Part shown: positions 32,657 to 41,736 of the stretch, one piece after another
Layout of the letters: the number at the start of each line of letters is the position of its first letter
Position numbering within the stretch: the first letter of the stretch is position 1
Assembly: GCF_000686605.1 (NCBI RefSeq)
Contig: NZ_JMLC01000015.1
Coordinates: 1-49,063 of the forward strand
DNA from: Streptococcus sobrinus DSM 20742 = ATCC 33478
GTDB lineage: Bacteria; Bacillota; Bacilli; Lactobacillales; Streptococcaceae
DNA length: 49,063 bases
Reading direction: 5' to 3'
Notes under the pieces: generated by a model
The model's input: the letters and a program-made list of their open reading frames with translations, nothing else
The model's database searches: none
Told to the model about the DNA's origin: nothing
Position numbers and translations under genes: made by a program

Positions 32657-33178
32657 ATGTCTTTAATTATGACCTACTGGTTTCTACCAATTTTATTTAT
32701 TATCCATGATTTTGAGGAAATCATCATGATGCCCTTGTGGAAACAACGAGAAGCTCGCAAATTGGAAAAATTCAAGATCCGTTTCTTTGGTGCTGTCACG
32801 GATGGCTCAGCATTTTCTATTGGGGTGCTGGAGGAATTGCTCCTTCTAGTACTGGTTGCTCTCTATTGTCAGGCCAGTGGGAATCAACTTTTTTATCTAG
32901 CTGTTCTAGCGGGATACAGTCTCCATTTTATTCCCCACTATCTTATCTGTTTTAGCTTTAAGGGTTATGTCCCAGGTGTCGTCACTGCTCTCATAGAATT
33001 ACCCTTGGTAATCCCTATGCTGCTTCATTATGGACAGGCGGTAACAAGCCCTGGGCTATTTCTTCTCTACCTAGTGATAGTGGTGCCCCTCATTTTCCTT
33101 AATGTTATTTGGCTCCATGGCCTCATGCCAAAAATTCAAGTTTTCTTTGAACAGTATAAGCAGGGGCCAAGCGACTAA
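32657..33178 (+). CDS. HXXEE-domain membrane protein
   Basis: The 173-residue membrane protein has four to five helices and the HDFEE motif in IIHDFEEIIMMPLWKQ, with a second conserved histidine pair in SLHFIPHYLI. It fits the HXXEE family of uncharacterised membrane proteins, perhaps metal-dependent enzymes. It is divergent from the TetR regulator and likely under its control. The SD sequence AAAGGAGAAAAA precedes ATG. Confidence 0.8.
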   Translation: MSLIMTYWFLPILFIIHDFEEIIMMPLWKQREARKLEKFKIRFFGAVTDGSAFSIGVLEELLLLVLVALYCQASGNQLFYLAVLAGYSLHFIPHYLICFSFKGYVPGVVTALIELPLVIPMLLHYGQAVTSPGLFLLYLVIVVPLIFLNVIWLHGLMPKIQVFFEQYKQGPSD

Positions 33179-33189
33179 ACCTGCTATCA

Positions 33190-33222
33190 GACAGAGTCTC
33201 GTCCGAGAGGTCGGGTCTTTTT
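33190..33222 (+). terminator. Terminator after the HXXEE gene
   Basis: TCTCG-TC-CGAGA with outer GAC/GTC pairing, then TTTTTG. The gap that follows (33223-33503) contains no gene; TGTTAC (33326-33331) and TGTAAC-N5-TTACAG (33344-33360) are WalR-like half sites that might serve the next gene, at low confidence. Confidence 0.6.
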
Positions 33223-33503
33223 GTTAGCTGTTTTTTAATCCTGCTACCCAACAGAAGCTTCCCCCCAGCCAGTAAAAGTTAATATTTTTAGGCGATTCAA
33301 AACAGGGGGGTGGTTTAGTTGCAAATGTTACTAACTAGTACTGTGTAACGAATATTACAGCCAGACTAATCTTTTGTTAAAGTGAGCCGATGGGATGGAT
33401 TTTCCAAAAATCTATGATAGGATGGATACCATATTGAAAAATATATTGAGAGTGACGGCTGATTTAGCCGAAGATTTTGTTTAAAATAAGAAGGGACTAT
33501 AAC

Positions 33504-34715
33504 ATGAAACTCAACAAGAAAATGCTACTAGCCTCAACCCTTGCCTTATCTGTCTTTGCAGCAACTCAAGTGCAAGCTGAAGAAGCAAATGCCAACCAAA
33601 ACTGGACACCTCGTTCAGTTGAAGAAGTTAAGGCTGACTTGGCTAACCAAGGTGATACCACAACTTATACCGTTAAATCGGGCGATACCCTCAGCACGAT
33701 TGCTCAAGCAATGGGGATCGATGTTAACGTTTTGGCCAAGGTTAATGCCATTGCTGATATCAATGTGATTTACCCTGATACAGTCATCACAGCTACCTAC
33801 GATGCTAACCACAATGCTACTGGCGTGACCATTCAAGCGGCCGATCAATCAGCACCGCAAGCTTCTGTTGACCTGTCTAACAACCAAGTAACCGTTGGTG
33901 ATACAACCACATCCTTAGATGCCATCGAAACACCTGCTTCTAGCGAAGCTCCAGCTACTGATAATAGCCAAGCAATGCCAGCTCCTGAGGCGCCGGCATC
34001 TGAAGGAGCTCAAACCTCTGAAGTAAGTGATCAAGCTGCAGCAACATCAGAAGTAGCTGACCAAGGTCAAGCGCAATCAGCAACAGCTGAACAAGTTGCA
34101 CCAGTAGCGGACCAAGGCCAAGGAGCCCAAGCCGCTCCTCAAGCTGCTCCTCAAGCAAACGACCAAGCAGCAAGTTCAGAACTGCCAGCTGCTTCATCAG
34201 AAGACAATCAATCTGGGGCTCCAGCACCAGCATCTGAGAGTCAGGCTCAGGCAGTAGAAGCAACTCCAGTCGAAGCTGAGTCGGTTCAAGCAGACCAAGC
34301 CCCTGCAGCTCAAGAAGCAGAGCAACCGTCAGCAACCGAGCAAGCGGCGCCACAAAATTCATCAGTCAACACAGATGGTATGTCTCCGTCAGCCGCTAAC
34401 TTTGCTAATAACGTAGCTAACCAATATGGAACAACTGACATCGGAGGCTACCGTGAAGGTGATTCAGGCGACCACGGTACAGGTAATGCTGTCGATGTTA
34501 TGACTTACGATAACACCCAACTCGGTCAAGAAGTCGCTGATTACGCTACTTCAAACATGGAAGCTAATAACATCTCTTACGTGATTTATCAGCAAAAATT
34601 CTATGCTCCAACTGATAACAAATACGGACCAGCTTATACTTGGAATGAAATGCCAGACCGCGGGGATGCCACAGCCAACCACATGGACCACGTCCACGTT
34701 TCCTTCAACAACTAA
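33504..34715 (+). CDS. Secreted LysM protein with C-terminal cell-wall-active-type domain
   Basis: The 403-residue protein has a signal peptide (cleavage near VQAEEAN, about 24), one LysM domain (about 53-97, YTVKSGDTLSTIAQAMGI) for binding peptidoglycan, a long A/Q/E/S/P-rich linker (about 125-290) and a C-terminal domain of about 110 residues with GYREGDSGDHGTGNAVDVM and NHMDHVHVSF. The His/Asp pattern of this last part recalls D-Ala-D-Ala-peptidase-like or resuscitation-factor-linked domains, so a wall hydrolase role is plausible. ATG 33504 with AAGGGAC is chosen over an upstream in-frame start at 33477, as it begins a normal signal peptide. Confidence 0.85.
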   Translation: MKLNKKMLLASTLALSVFAATQVQAEEANANQNWTPRSVEEVKADLANQGDTTTYTVKSGDTLSTIAQAMGIDVNVLAKVNAIADINVIYPDTVITATYDANHNATGVTIQAADQSAPQASVDLSNNQVTVGDTTTSLDAIETPASSEAPATDNSQAMPAPEAPASEGAQTSEVSDQAAATSEVADQGQAQSATAEQVAPVADQGQGAQAAPQAAPQANDQAASSELPAASSEDNQSGAPAPASESQAQAVEATPVEAESVQADQAPAAQEAEQPSATEQAAPQNSSVNTDGMSPSAANFANNVANQYGTTDIGGYREGDSGDHGTGNAVDVMTYDNTQLGQEVADYATSNMEANNISYVIYQQKFYAPTDNKYGPAYTWNEMPDRGDATANHMDHVHVSFNN

Positions 34716-34724
34716 GAAAATCAT

Positions 34725-34755
34725 AACACCCAGCCAGCCGGTTGGGTGTTTTTGG
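34725..34755 (+). terminator. Terminator after the LysM gene
   Basis: AACACCCAGCC pairs with GGTTGGGTGTT (one G-T pair) around AGCC, then TTTTT. Confidence 0.9.
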
Positions 34756-34843
34756 CATAAAATACGAATAAGGAGATGGTCAGAGGTTGACTATCTGCCA
34801 TAAATGTATTACAATGAAATACAAAGAAGAGGAGGAAGATATT

Positions 34844-35077
34844 ATGGCTGTTGTATCATTACGTTTAAATCAAGAGGAGGAAAGTTTCTTTAAAAATTAT
34901 GCTGATTTTACAGGTAAAAGTCTATCTAGCTTGTTTAAAGAAGCTCTTGCTCAAGAAATTGAAGATGAGTTAGATTATAAACTGGGTGTTGAAGGTGTTA
35001 GAGCCTTTGAAGCTGACGGTGGACAAGGATACTCTATTGCAGAAGCTCGCAAGGAATTGGGGCTAGAGAATGTATAG
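34844..35077 (+). CDS. relB: RelB/DinJ-type antitoxin
   Basis: The 77-residue protein starts MAVVSLRLNQEEESFFKNYA, a ribbon-helix-helix fold, and has an acidic C-terminus that would wrap the toxin. ATG 34844 has AGGAGGAAG upstream and starts at the ribbon strand; a frame open from 34787 has no such signal. It overlaps the toxin gene by 8 bases, as in type II toxin-antitoxin pairs, and would repress its own promoter with the toxin. Confidence 0.88.
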   Translation: MAVVSLRLNQEEESFFKNYADFTGKSLSSLFKEALAQEIEDELDYKLGVEGVRAFEADGGQGYSIAEARKELGLENV

Positions 35078-35336
35078 GTTAGTTCTCTCGAAGCGATTTA
35101 TCAAACAAATAAAAAAATTTGATAAATATACTGTTAATTCTATTCTTGTTTGGTTAGAAAAGAATATTGATGGTTCAGATAATCCTAGACAACATGGTAA
35201 GGCTCTTGTAGGAAATCTAAAGGGACTATGGCGTTATCGTATTGGAAATTATCGAGTAGTTTGTCGCATTCAAGATGAAGAATTAGTTGTTGTTGCAGTA
35301 TCAGGTGGTCATCGAAGAGATATTTATAAGAGGTGA
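35070..35336 (+). CDS. relE: RelE/ParE-family toxin
   Basis: The 88-residue basic protein has the RelE-fold pattern LSKRFIKQIKKFDK, the central LKGLWRYRIGNYRVVCRI and VVAVSGGHRRDIYKR at the end. The R/Y/H residues in the last two parts fit an mRNA-cutting RelE/YoeB-like toxin acting on the ribosome rather than a ParE gyrase poison, but this is not certain. A strong terminator follows. Confidence 0.88.
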   Translation: MYRLVLSKRFIKQIKKFDKYTVNSILVWLEKNIDGSDNPRQHGKALVGNLKGLWRYRIGNYRVVCRIQDEELVVVAVSGGHRRDIYKR

Positions 35337-35356
35337 GGAGAAAATCTTTCATAAAG

Positions 35357-35386
35357 ACCATCCAAATAATTTTTGGATGGTTTTTT
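35357..35386 (+). terminator. Terminator after relBE
   Basis: ACCATCCAAA pairs with TTTGGATGGT around a short loop, then TTTTT. AIPR is convergent and ends 18 bases later. Confidence 0.9.
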
Positions 35387-35403
35387 GCGGATTCTTAATA
35401 AAC

Positions 35404-36561
35404 TTATTGCTTACCGGCTAGTAATTCTCGGAATAAAGCGTTCTCAACTTTTGAATAGTTGTTAGACCAAATTGATGTATTTTTCCCAGCATCCTGAGGA
35501 TTATTTCTTGAACTCTCTAAGGTATTCTTGACCAATTCAGAACCGATTTTATTCCACAACTCAAATGGATTGCTCTTCCAGGTGAGTGTATCTTTGTCTA
35601 ATAAAACTCGAAATGCTGCGAAAACGGGGAGTATATATCCAACTGATACTTTGTATTCCATGTCTTCTTCGAGGTATAAACTTTTGAATGGTTTTTTTCC
35701 ATCCTTTCTTTTTTCGATACCTCGTACAGCTCCAAACCTTCCCGAAGGTGAATATTCCAGATATTTATTTTTATATTCAGTTTCAACAGTGTTATAGAGC
35801 CGAACTAATTCTGGTAGAAGTTTCGCTAAATTAAAGTAGTCATTTTTCTTGCTTTCGAGATCCTTTTTAAGATCTTTGAGTACAGCCATTTTGCTTGAGT
35901 AAGCTTTGATAGGAATTTCGTTAGCAGTTGTAAATTCGTAAACGTTGTAGATATATATCAATTTTAGAAGTTCATTCACTCTCAGACGTTCGGGGGAGTT
36001 ATCCTTAAAGGCTATATCTTTTGCATAAGATTCGTTTTTTACCGCTTCTTTGATAAAGTCAAATTTATCATCTAATTCAAGAAGTGCCTCATCAGAAACA
36101 TTTGCAGAAGTGTTTCTAGCATCAGCAATTCTAGAAACAGTTAGATTTTCTCCCACAATGATTTCTAATCGTACATACTTATTGATGTCATCATTAAGTG
36201 CATCTCTCTTTTCCTTGATAGCAGTATATGTGTGTCCTCCATCTAAGATACCAAATTCTTTAGGGTCGTTACCTAAATCCAAGGTAATCATTGATTTTGA
36301 TGTATCAAATTTAAAACCTTTTGCAACTAGAACGATACCTCGGTTATTGATATCGAAATCAGTATCAGAGGATTCGACTGCCTCTTTCAAAGTTTTCCCC
36401 ACATTAGTGGTCATTTTAGGTTCTCTTGGATTGACTTCTAATGGTAAATTGTCAGGTAAATCTCTGAAATTGATATAAGCAAAATAAGTTGTTACACCTT
36501 CTTGAGATGGAGATGGGATTGTTCGAACTGCCTTAGCAGTAAAATTGTAAATATTAGTCAT
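35404..36561 (-). CDS. AIPR-family (abortive infection) protein
   Basis: The 385-residue protein has the family motifs FDINNRGIVLVAKG, FGILDGGHTYTAIKE and ARNTSANVSDEALLELDD, as in AIPR proteins (named for abortive-infection phage resistance) and the related DGQHR fold. It has no partner nuclease nearby; next to it are a small XRE gene (divergent) and a toxin-antitoxin pair. A role in phage defence is an inference from family and context. AT-rich relative to the purine genes on both sides. Confidence 0.75.
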   Translation of the reverse strand: MTNIYNFTAKAVRTIPSPSQEGVTTYFAYINFRDLPDNLPLEVNPREPKMTTNVGKTLKEAVESSDTDFDINNRGIVLVAKGFKFDTSKSMITLDLGNDPKEFGILDGGHTYTAIKEKRDALNDDINKYVRLEIIVGENLTVSRIADARNTSANVSDEALLELDDKFDFIKEAVKNESYAKDIAFKDNSPERLRVNELLKLIYIYNVYEFTTANEIPIKAYSSKMAVLKDLKKDLESKKNDYFNLAKLLPELVRLYNTVETEYKNKYLEYSPSGRFGAVRGIEKRKDGKKPFKSLYLEEDMEYKVSVGYILPVFAAFRVLLDKDTLTWKSNPFELWNKIGSELVKNTLESSRNNPQDAGKNTSIWSNNYSKVENALFRELLAGKQ

Positions 36562-36646
36562 ATTGTATGACTCCTTTCTGTTTTCTAACTTGATGGATTA
36601 CCATAAGTTATACTGTAAGTGTATATGTTTTATTGAAAAAATAAAA

Positions 36647-36676
36647 GGAACCAAGGTTCCGAATTAATGATATAAT
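36647..36676 (+). promoter_or_regulatory. Palindromic operator and leaderless promoter of XRE gene
   Basis: GGAACC-AA-GGTTCC (36647-36660) is a perfect inverted repeat lying where a -35 box would be. TATAAT (36671-36676) ends only six bases before ATG 36683, so transcription should start at or next to the start codon. The operator is also upstream of the divergent AIPR gene. Confidence 0.65.
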
Positions 36677-36682
36677 TTAAGT

Positions 36683-36958
36683 ATGACGATAAGAAAATTG
36701 AATAACTTCAATTACGATATTGGAAATTTGTTATATGATTATAGAAAAAGGTTGACAGACCTTCCAAAATCTAGACAGGGATTTATAGATAATCGTAGTA
36801 AGGCTTATTTTAATGGCGAAGAGTGGATTAGTGAAAAAACATTAATAAACTATGAGAATGGAAAGAATGTCCCTTCATTACAGAATTTAAAGAAACTAGC
36901 TCTAGCTTTAGAAGTGGATGAATCGGAACTTGTAGCCGAAATACTAAAATTAATATAA
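36683..36958 (+). CDS. Small XRE-type helix-turn-helix protein, probably leaderless
   Basis: The 91-residue protein has an XRE fold with an odd insertion: IGNLLYDYRKRLTDLPKSRQ, then WISEKTLINYENGKNVPSLQNL and KKLALALEVDESELV. No SD sequence precedes ATG and the -10 is six bases away, fitting a leaderless mRNA. It is divergent from AIPR with a palindrome between, so it is the likely repressor of both. Confidence 0.75.
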   Translation: MTIRKLNNFNYDIGNLLYDYRKRLTDLPKSRQGFIDNRSKAYFNGEEWISEKTLINYENGKNVPSLQNLKKLALALEVDESELVAEILKLI

Positions 36959-36985
36959 AAATATTTTGAATCTACGGTAGCTATC

Positions 36986-37019
36986 GTTCGCCTACTGCTA
37001 CCAATAGGCGAACTTTTTT
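36986..37019 (+). terminator. Terminator before purD with CGAAC arms
   Basis: GTTCGCCTA (36986-36994) pairs with TAGGCGAAC (37005-37013), then TTTTTT. As at purC, CGAAC forms the right arm just upstream of a purine gene, so it may be a PurR site as well. Confidence 0.8.
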
Positions 37020-37123
37020 GTTATAATAATCCTGTATAATTCGTGAAATAGTTGGTTTTTCCGAAAAATCGGCTCTTTAAGTAAAGAAGGCTTCTTCTGA
37101 GAATTTGTGAGGTAATTAGCTTT

Positions 37124-38383
37124 ATGAAATTGTTGGTTGTTGGTTCTGGCGGTCGCGAGCATGCGATTTCTAAGAAGTTGTTGGAGTCTAGCGGGGTTGA
37201 GGCTGTCTATGTGGCGCCGGGCAATGACGGGATGACGCTTGATGGTCTGCAACTGGTTCCTATCGGAATTTCCGAACATTCTGCGCTGATTGATTTTGCC
37301 AAAGCAAATGACATTGCCTGGACTTTTATCGGTCCTGATGATGCGCTAGCGGCTGGGATCGTTGATGATTTCAATGCAGCTGGGCTCAAAGCCTTCGGTC
37401 CGTCTAAGCTAGCCTCCGAACTGGAGTGGTCCAAGGACTTTGCCAAATCCATCATGGCCAAGTACGGCGTACCGACTGCACGCTACCAGACCTTCTCCGA
37501 CTTCGAGCAAGCCAAGGCCTACATCGAGGCGCAGGGTGCGCCTATCGTGGTCAAGGCAGATGGGCTAGCACTGGGCAAGGGCGTGGTCGTGGCGGAAACC
37601 GTGGAGCAAGCGGTAGAAGCAGCCCATGAAATGCTCTTGGACAATAAGTTTGGCGACTCAGGTGCGCGCGTGGTCATCGAGGAATTTCTGGACGGGGAAG
37701 AATTCTCCCTCTTTGCCTTTGTCAATGGCGACAAGTTCTACATCCTGCCGACTGCTCAGGATCACAAGCGGGCTTATGACGGCGACAAGGGGCCAAACAC
37801 AGGCGGCATGGGCGCTTATGCGCCAGTTCCTCACCTGCCTCAAAGCGTGGTGAATAGGTCGGTGGAAACCATTGTCAAGCCAGTGCTGGAAGGCATGATG
37901 GCAGAAGGCCGGCCTTATCTGGGGGTTCTCTATGCGGGGCTCATCCTGACGGCTGACGGTCCTAAGGTCATTGAGTTCAACTCGCGCTTCGGCGACCCTG
38001 AGACCCAGATTATCCTGCCTCGCCTGACCTCCGATTTTGCGCAAAATATCAGCGACATTCTGGATGGCAAAGAGCCAACCCTCACTTGGATAGAACAAGG
38101 CGTGACGCTGGGCGTTGTGGTTGCCTCTGAGGGCTATCCTCTGGCTTATGAAAAAGGCGTGGAGCTGCCAGCTAAGACTGACGGCGACATCATCACCTAC
38201 TATGCAGGCGCTAAGTTCGCTGAAAATGGCAAAGCTCTGCTGTCAAATGGCGGCCGTGTCTACATGCTGGTCACCACAGCAGACACTGTCAAAGCAGCCC
38301 AGGACAAAATCTACCAAAAACTATCTGAGCAAGCTACTCAAGGTCTATTCTATCGCAAAGATATTGGAACTAAAGCTCTATGA
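37124..38383 (+). CDS. purD: Phosphoribosylamine-glycine ligase
   Basis: PurD joins glycine to phosphoribosylamine with ATP to form GAR. The 419-residue ATP-grasp enzyme has MKLLVVGSGGREHAISKKL, DGLALGKGVVVAE, DGEEFSLFAFVNGD, TGGMGAYAPVPHLP and IEFNSRFGDPETQ. A TATAAT-like element follows the terminator at 37023-37041. Its end overlaps the next gene by four bases (ATGA). Confidence 0.96.
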   Translation: MKLLVVGSGGREHAISKKLLESSGVEAVYVAPGNDGMTLDGLQLVPIGISEHSALIDFAKANDIAWTFIGPDDALAAGIVDDFNAAGLKAFGPSKLASELEWSKDFAKSIMAKYGVPTARYQTFSDFEQAKAYIEAQGAPIVVKADGLALGKGVVVAETVEQAVEAAHEMLLDNKFGDSGARVVIEEFLDGEEFSLFAFVNGDKFYILPTAQDHKRAYDGDKGPNTGGMGAYAPVPHLPQSVVNRSVETIVKPVLEGMMAEGRPYLGVLYAGLILTADGPKVIEFNSRFGDPETQIILPRLTSDFAQNISDILDGKEPTLTWIEQGVTLGVVVASEGYPLAYEKGVELPAKTDGDIITYYAGAKFAENGKALLSNGGRVYMLVTTADTVKAAQDKIYQKLSEQATQGLFYRKDIGTKAL

Positions 38384-38823
38384 CAGATAAAAAGTGTGTA
38401 CTCGTCAGTGCCTGCCTTCTAGGTGAAAATTGTAAGTATAATGGTAAAAATAATTATAATCAAGATGTTATTGATTATGTTGCTGACAAGGAAGTTATAC
38501 CGATTTGTCCGGAAATATTAGCAGGTTTACCAACACCTCGCGAACCAGCTGAACTAAAAGACGGTTGTGTTTATGATATTTCAGGTCAAAACATCCATGA
38601 AATTTATGAAAAGGGCGTCACCACAGCAATGGACATTATTGTCGACCAAAAAATTGACCTAGCGATTCTTCAATCTAGAAGTCCTTCTTGTGGTGTTAAT
38701 CAAGTTTATGATGGCACATTTAGAGGAAAAAAGGTAGCAGGACGTGGACTTTTTGCACAAGTGCTGCTAAAAGAAGGTTACCATGTCGTTGATGCAGAAG
38801 ACATAAATAAAATGAAGCATTAG
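38380..38823 (+). CDS. DUF523 family protein
   Basis: The 147-residue protein has the DUF523 cysteine motifs VSACLLGENCKYNG, ICPEILAGLPTPREPAE and SRSPSCGVNQVYDGTF. Conserved cysteines suggest metal or cluster binding; the function is unknown. It is coupled to purD by a four-base overlap, though it is AT-rich compared with it. The 123 bases after its stop hold nothing I can name. Confidence 0.85.
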   Translation: MTDKKCVLVSACLLGENCKYNGKNNYNQDVIDYVADKEVIPICPEILAGLPTPREPAELKDGCVYDISGQNIHEIYEKGVTTAMDIIVDQKIDLAILQSRSPSCGVNQVYDGTFRGKKVAGRGLFAQVLLKEGYHVVDAEDINKMKH

Positions 38824-38946
38824 CAAAAAGGCGAGCTTTAGCGATCCTATACAGCTAATCACCGCCGTTGTGTAAGTAAGGGTTAGCGGATCTCATTCGA
38901 CAAGGATAATTAGAGGACCTTTTAGTGTAAAAAGAGACGAAAAAAA

Positions 38947-40158
38947 ATGAAAGATAGATTGCTATTTTTAGAAGGGGCCAGTCTAACTTCAAGGGAAACA
39001 CTCACAGTATTGCTGGCGGAGAAGTATAAGGTAGACGTGCTATCTCCTGATAGATTTTCTATTGCGGCATTCAGTCGCTTGACGCACATGCTTACAGCCG
39101 TTGATGTCAATCGTTCTCCTTTGACCTATTTAAAGCAGCTTGATCAGTTGCTAGAAGAGAAGGACTATAAGGCTATCTTGCCAACCCATGAAGAGGGCTG
39201 GCTCTTAGCGAATGGGAAATCCCTATTATCATCCGATTTACCGCTTGTTCTTTCTGAAGCAGAGACGTTTCAGGAGGTGGCAGGGAAAATTGCTTTTGCG
39301 GAACTTGCAGATAAGTTAGATATACCAATTCCTAAGTGGGAGTATGTGACAGACTTAGAATCTATCCATTTACCCTACCCTTATTGGCTCAAAGCCGATT
39401 ACGGAACAGCTGGTCGTTCAGTTTATAAAGTGACGAGTGACCTTGATTTAAAAAACCTAGTAAAGCGTCAGCTGTTTGGCAATGAGAGATGGATGGCACA
39501 GCAAGATATAGCAGGGCAGTACGGTCAAGTTCAAGCCGTATTTAACCATGGGAAATTACTTGCTGTGCACTCTAGTATAAAGATTGGATCTGGTGCTGGT
39601 GGTTCGGCAGCCGCCAGATTAAGTATAGAATCTGTAGCAACAAGAGAACATATCGAAAAGATAGGACGTCATTTAAAATGGCATGGCGGTCTAACCTTAG
39701 ACTTCATATCTGTTAATCATGCGTTCTATTACATCGAATGTAATCCCAGGATGGTTGAGCCAGCCAATGCTTATAAAGCGGGAGTGAATTTCCCGAAAAT
39801 CTTGATAGAATTAGCCAAGGGCAACGATTCTCAAACGGATATTTGTGTCGGTAAGCCAGATGTAAAAACACACAGTTTGTTAGCCTTAATTATCGGGACT
39901 GCTGAAAGAACCCAGAGCAGAAGAAAAATTTGGCAAACAATAAGAGAATGGCTTTTTAAAAGCGACAGCGCTGAGGTGTTGACTCCGATTAGGCATGACT
40001 TTCCAAGTGTCATTCCCTTGGTCGTGATTACGATTCGCCTATTGCTAAATCCCAAGAGTGTGAAAAAGCTTGTTGAGCATACCGTTGGCCACTATAGTGT
40101 GGCTCCTGCCACGATAAAAGCTGTTGAACAGCAGGCGTCAATGAAAACTAGTTATTAA
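38947..40158 (+). CDS. ATP-grasp superfamily ligase of unknown substrate
   Basis: The 403-residue protein has an N-terminal Rossmann-like part, the central ATP-grasp domain (YWLKADYGTAGRSVYKV, then QDIAGQYGQVQAVFNHGK) and the metal-binding GGLTLDFISVNHAFYYIECNPRM. This is the carbamoyl-phosphate-synthase-like type, with a C-terminal extension of about 120 residues. It is not PurK or PurD, both of which are encoded next to it; the substrate is not evident. Its position 11 bases before purE implies co-transcription. A purine role or a peptide or sugar ligation are both possible. Confidence 0.75.
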   Translation: MKDRLLFLEGASLTSRETLTVLLAEKYKVDVLSPDRFSIAAFSRLTHMLTAVDVNRSPLTYLKQLDQLLEEKDYKAILPTHEEGWLLANGKSLLSSDLPLVLSEAETFQEVAGKIAFAELADKLDIPIPKWEYVTDLESIHLPYPYWLKADYGTAGRSVYKVTSDLDLKNLVKRQLFGNERWMAQQDIAGQYGQVQAVFNHGKLLAVHSSIKIGSGAGGSAAARLSIESVATREHIEKIGRHLKWHGGLTLDFISVNHAFYYIECNPRMVEPANAYKAGVNFPKILIELAKGNDSQTDICVGKPDVKTHSLLALIIGTAERTQSRRKIWQTIREWLFKSDSAEVLTPIRHDFPSVIPLVVITIRLLLNPKSVKKLVEHTVGHYSVAPATIKAVEQQASMKTSY

Positions 40159-40169
40159 AGGAGAAATAA

Positions 40170-40658
40170 ATGCAACCAATCATTTCCATCATTATGGGCT
40201 CCAAATCCGACTGGGCCACTATGCAAAAAACCGCCGAGGTCTTGGACAAATTCGGCGTTGCCTATGAAAAGAAGGTCGTCTCTGCCCACCGCACACCAGA
40301 CCTCATGTTTAAGCATGCTGAGGAAGCACGCGGCCGCGGCATCAAGGTTATCATCGCAGGCGCGGGCGGTGCGGCCCATCTGCCAGGAATGGTAGCGGCC
40401 AAGACCACCCTGCCTGTCATCGGGGTTCCCGTTAAATCTCGGGCCCTCAGCGGATTGGATTCCCTCTATTCTATCGTGCAAATGCCAGGTGGTGTGCCTG
40501 TTTCTACCATGGCTATCGGCGAATCAGGTGCTATCAATGCTGCCCTGACCGCCCTGCGCATTCTCTCTATTGAGGACGAAAAAATCGCTCAGGCGCTAGC
40601 TGATTTCCACAAAGAACAAGGCAGAATCGCCGAGGAGTCCAGCTATGAACTCGACTAA
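40170..40658 (+). CDS. purE: N5-carboxyaminoimidazole ribonucleotide mutase
   Basis: PurE moves the carboxyl group of N5-CAIR to give CAIR, the substrate of PurC. The 162-residue protein has [46 protein letters not shown] and [17 protein letters not shown], all typical of class I PurE. The stop is overlapped by purK by 14 bases. Confidence 0.97.
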   Translation: MQPIISIIMGSKSDWATMQKTAEVLDKFGVAYEKKVVSAHRTPDLMFKHAEEARGRGIKVIIAGAGGAAHLPGMVAAKTTLPVIGVPVKSRALSGLDSLYSIVQMPGGVPVSTMAIGESGAINAALTALRILSIEDEKIAQALADFHKEQGRIAEESSYELD

Positions 40659-41736
40659 AACCATTGGCATTATTGGCGGCGGCCAGCTGGGGCAGATGAT
40701 GGCGATTTCCGCCATCTACATGGGCCACAAGGTGGTGACACTGGATCCTGCTGCGGACTGCCCGGCCTCCAAGGTCAGCGATATGATTGTAGCCGACTAT
40801 GACGATGTGGCTGCCCTGCAAGAGCTAGCCCAGCGCTGCGATGTCCTGACCTATGAGTTTGAAAATGTGGATGCAGACGGCCTTGACGCTGTTGTCAAGC
40901 CAGGTCAGCTACCGCAGGGCACAGACCTGCTCCGCATTTCCCAAAACCGCATCTTTGAAAAAGATTTTCTGTCAAATAAGGCTGGTGTCACTGTGGCACC
41001 TTATCAGGTCATCAGAAGCAGCAGTGACTTGGAGGGCCTTGACCTGTCAAAAAATTATGTCCTCAAAACCGCGACAGGTGGCTATGATGGGCATGGACAG
41101 GTGGTTATCAAGTCTGCAGAAAATCTGGCTGACGCGCGCCAATTAGCGAAGTCAGCTGATTGTGTCTTGGAAGAGTTTGTCAGCTTCAACTTAGAAATCT
41201 CGGTCATCGTATCGGGTAATGGCAAGGACGTGACGGTTTTTCCTGTTCAGGAAAATATCCACCGCAACAACATCCTTTCAAAAACCATCGTCCCAGCCCG
41301 CATTTCTGACGAGTTGAGCAAGCAAGCGCAAGCCATAGCGGTGCAAATCGCTAAACAGCTGGAGCTCTCTGGCACCCTCTGCGTGGAAATGTTTGCGACA
41401 GACGATGCCATCATTGTCAACGAAATCGCACCGCGCCCCCACAACTCAGGTCACTATTCTATCGAGGCCTGCGACTTTTCACAGTTTGACACTCATATCT
41501 TAGGTATCTTAGGCGCACCACTTCCAGCTATTCACCTGCATGCCCCAGCCGTCATGCTCAATGTCCTCGGCCAGCACATGGAAAAAGCCCAAGCCTATGT
41601 CCGCGCTAACCCTAGCGCTCACCTCCACCTTTATGGTAAACGAGAAGCCAAGCACAACCGCAAGATGGGGCATGTCACGGTGTTTAGTGATAAACCTGAT
41701 GAGGTTGAGGAACTAGGGAAAGGGATGGATTTTTAG
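40645..41736 (+). CDS. purK: N5-carboxyaminoimidazole ribonucleotide synthetase
   Basis: PurK makes N5-CAIR from AIR, bicarbonate and ATP, and hands it to PurE. The 363-residue ATP-grasp enzyme has [42 protein letters not shown] [10 protein letters not shown] and [26 protein letters not shown]. The last base of its stop TAG starts the next gene's GTG. Confidence 0.96.
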   Translation: MNSTKTIGIIGGGQLGQMMAISAIYMGHKVVTLDPAADCPASKVSDMIVADYDDVAALQELAQRCDVLTYEFENVDADGLDAVVKPGQLPQGTDLLRISQNRIFEKDFLSNKAGVTVAPYQVIRSSSDLEGLDLSKNYVLKTATGGYDGHGQVVIKSAENLADARQLAKSADCVLEEFVSFNLEISVIVSGNGKDVTVFPVQENIHRNNILSKTIVPARISDELSKQAQAIAVQIAKQLELSGTLCVEMFATDDAIIVNEIAPRPHNSGHYSIEACDFSQFDTHILGILGAPLPAIHLHAPAVMLNVLGQHMEKAQAYVRANPSAHLHLYGKREAKHNRKMGHVTVFSDKPDEVEELGKGMDF

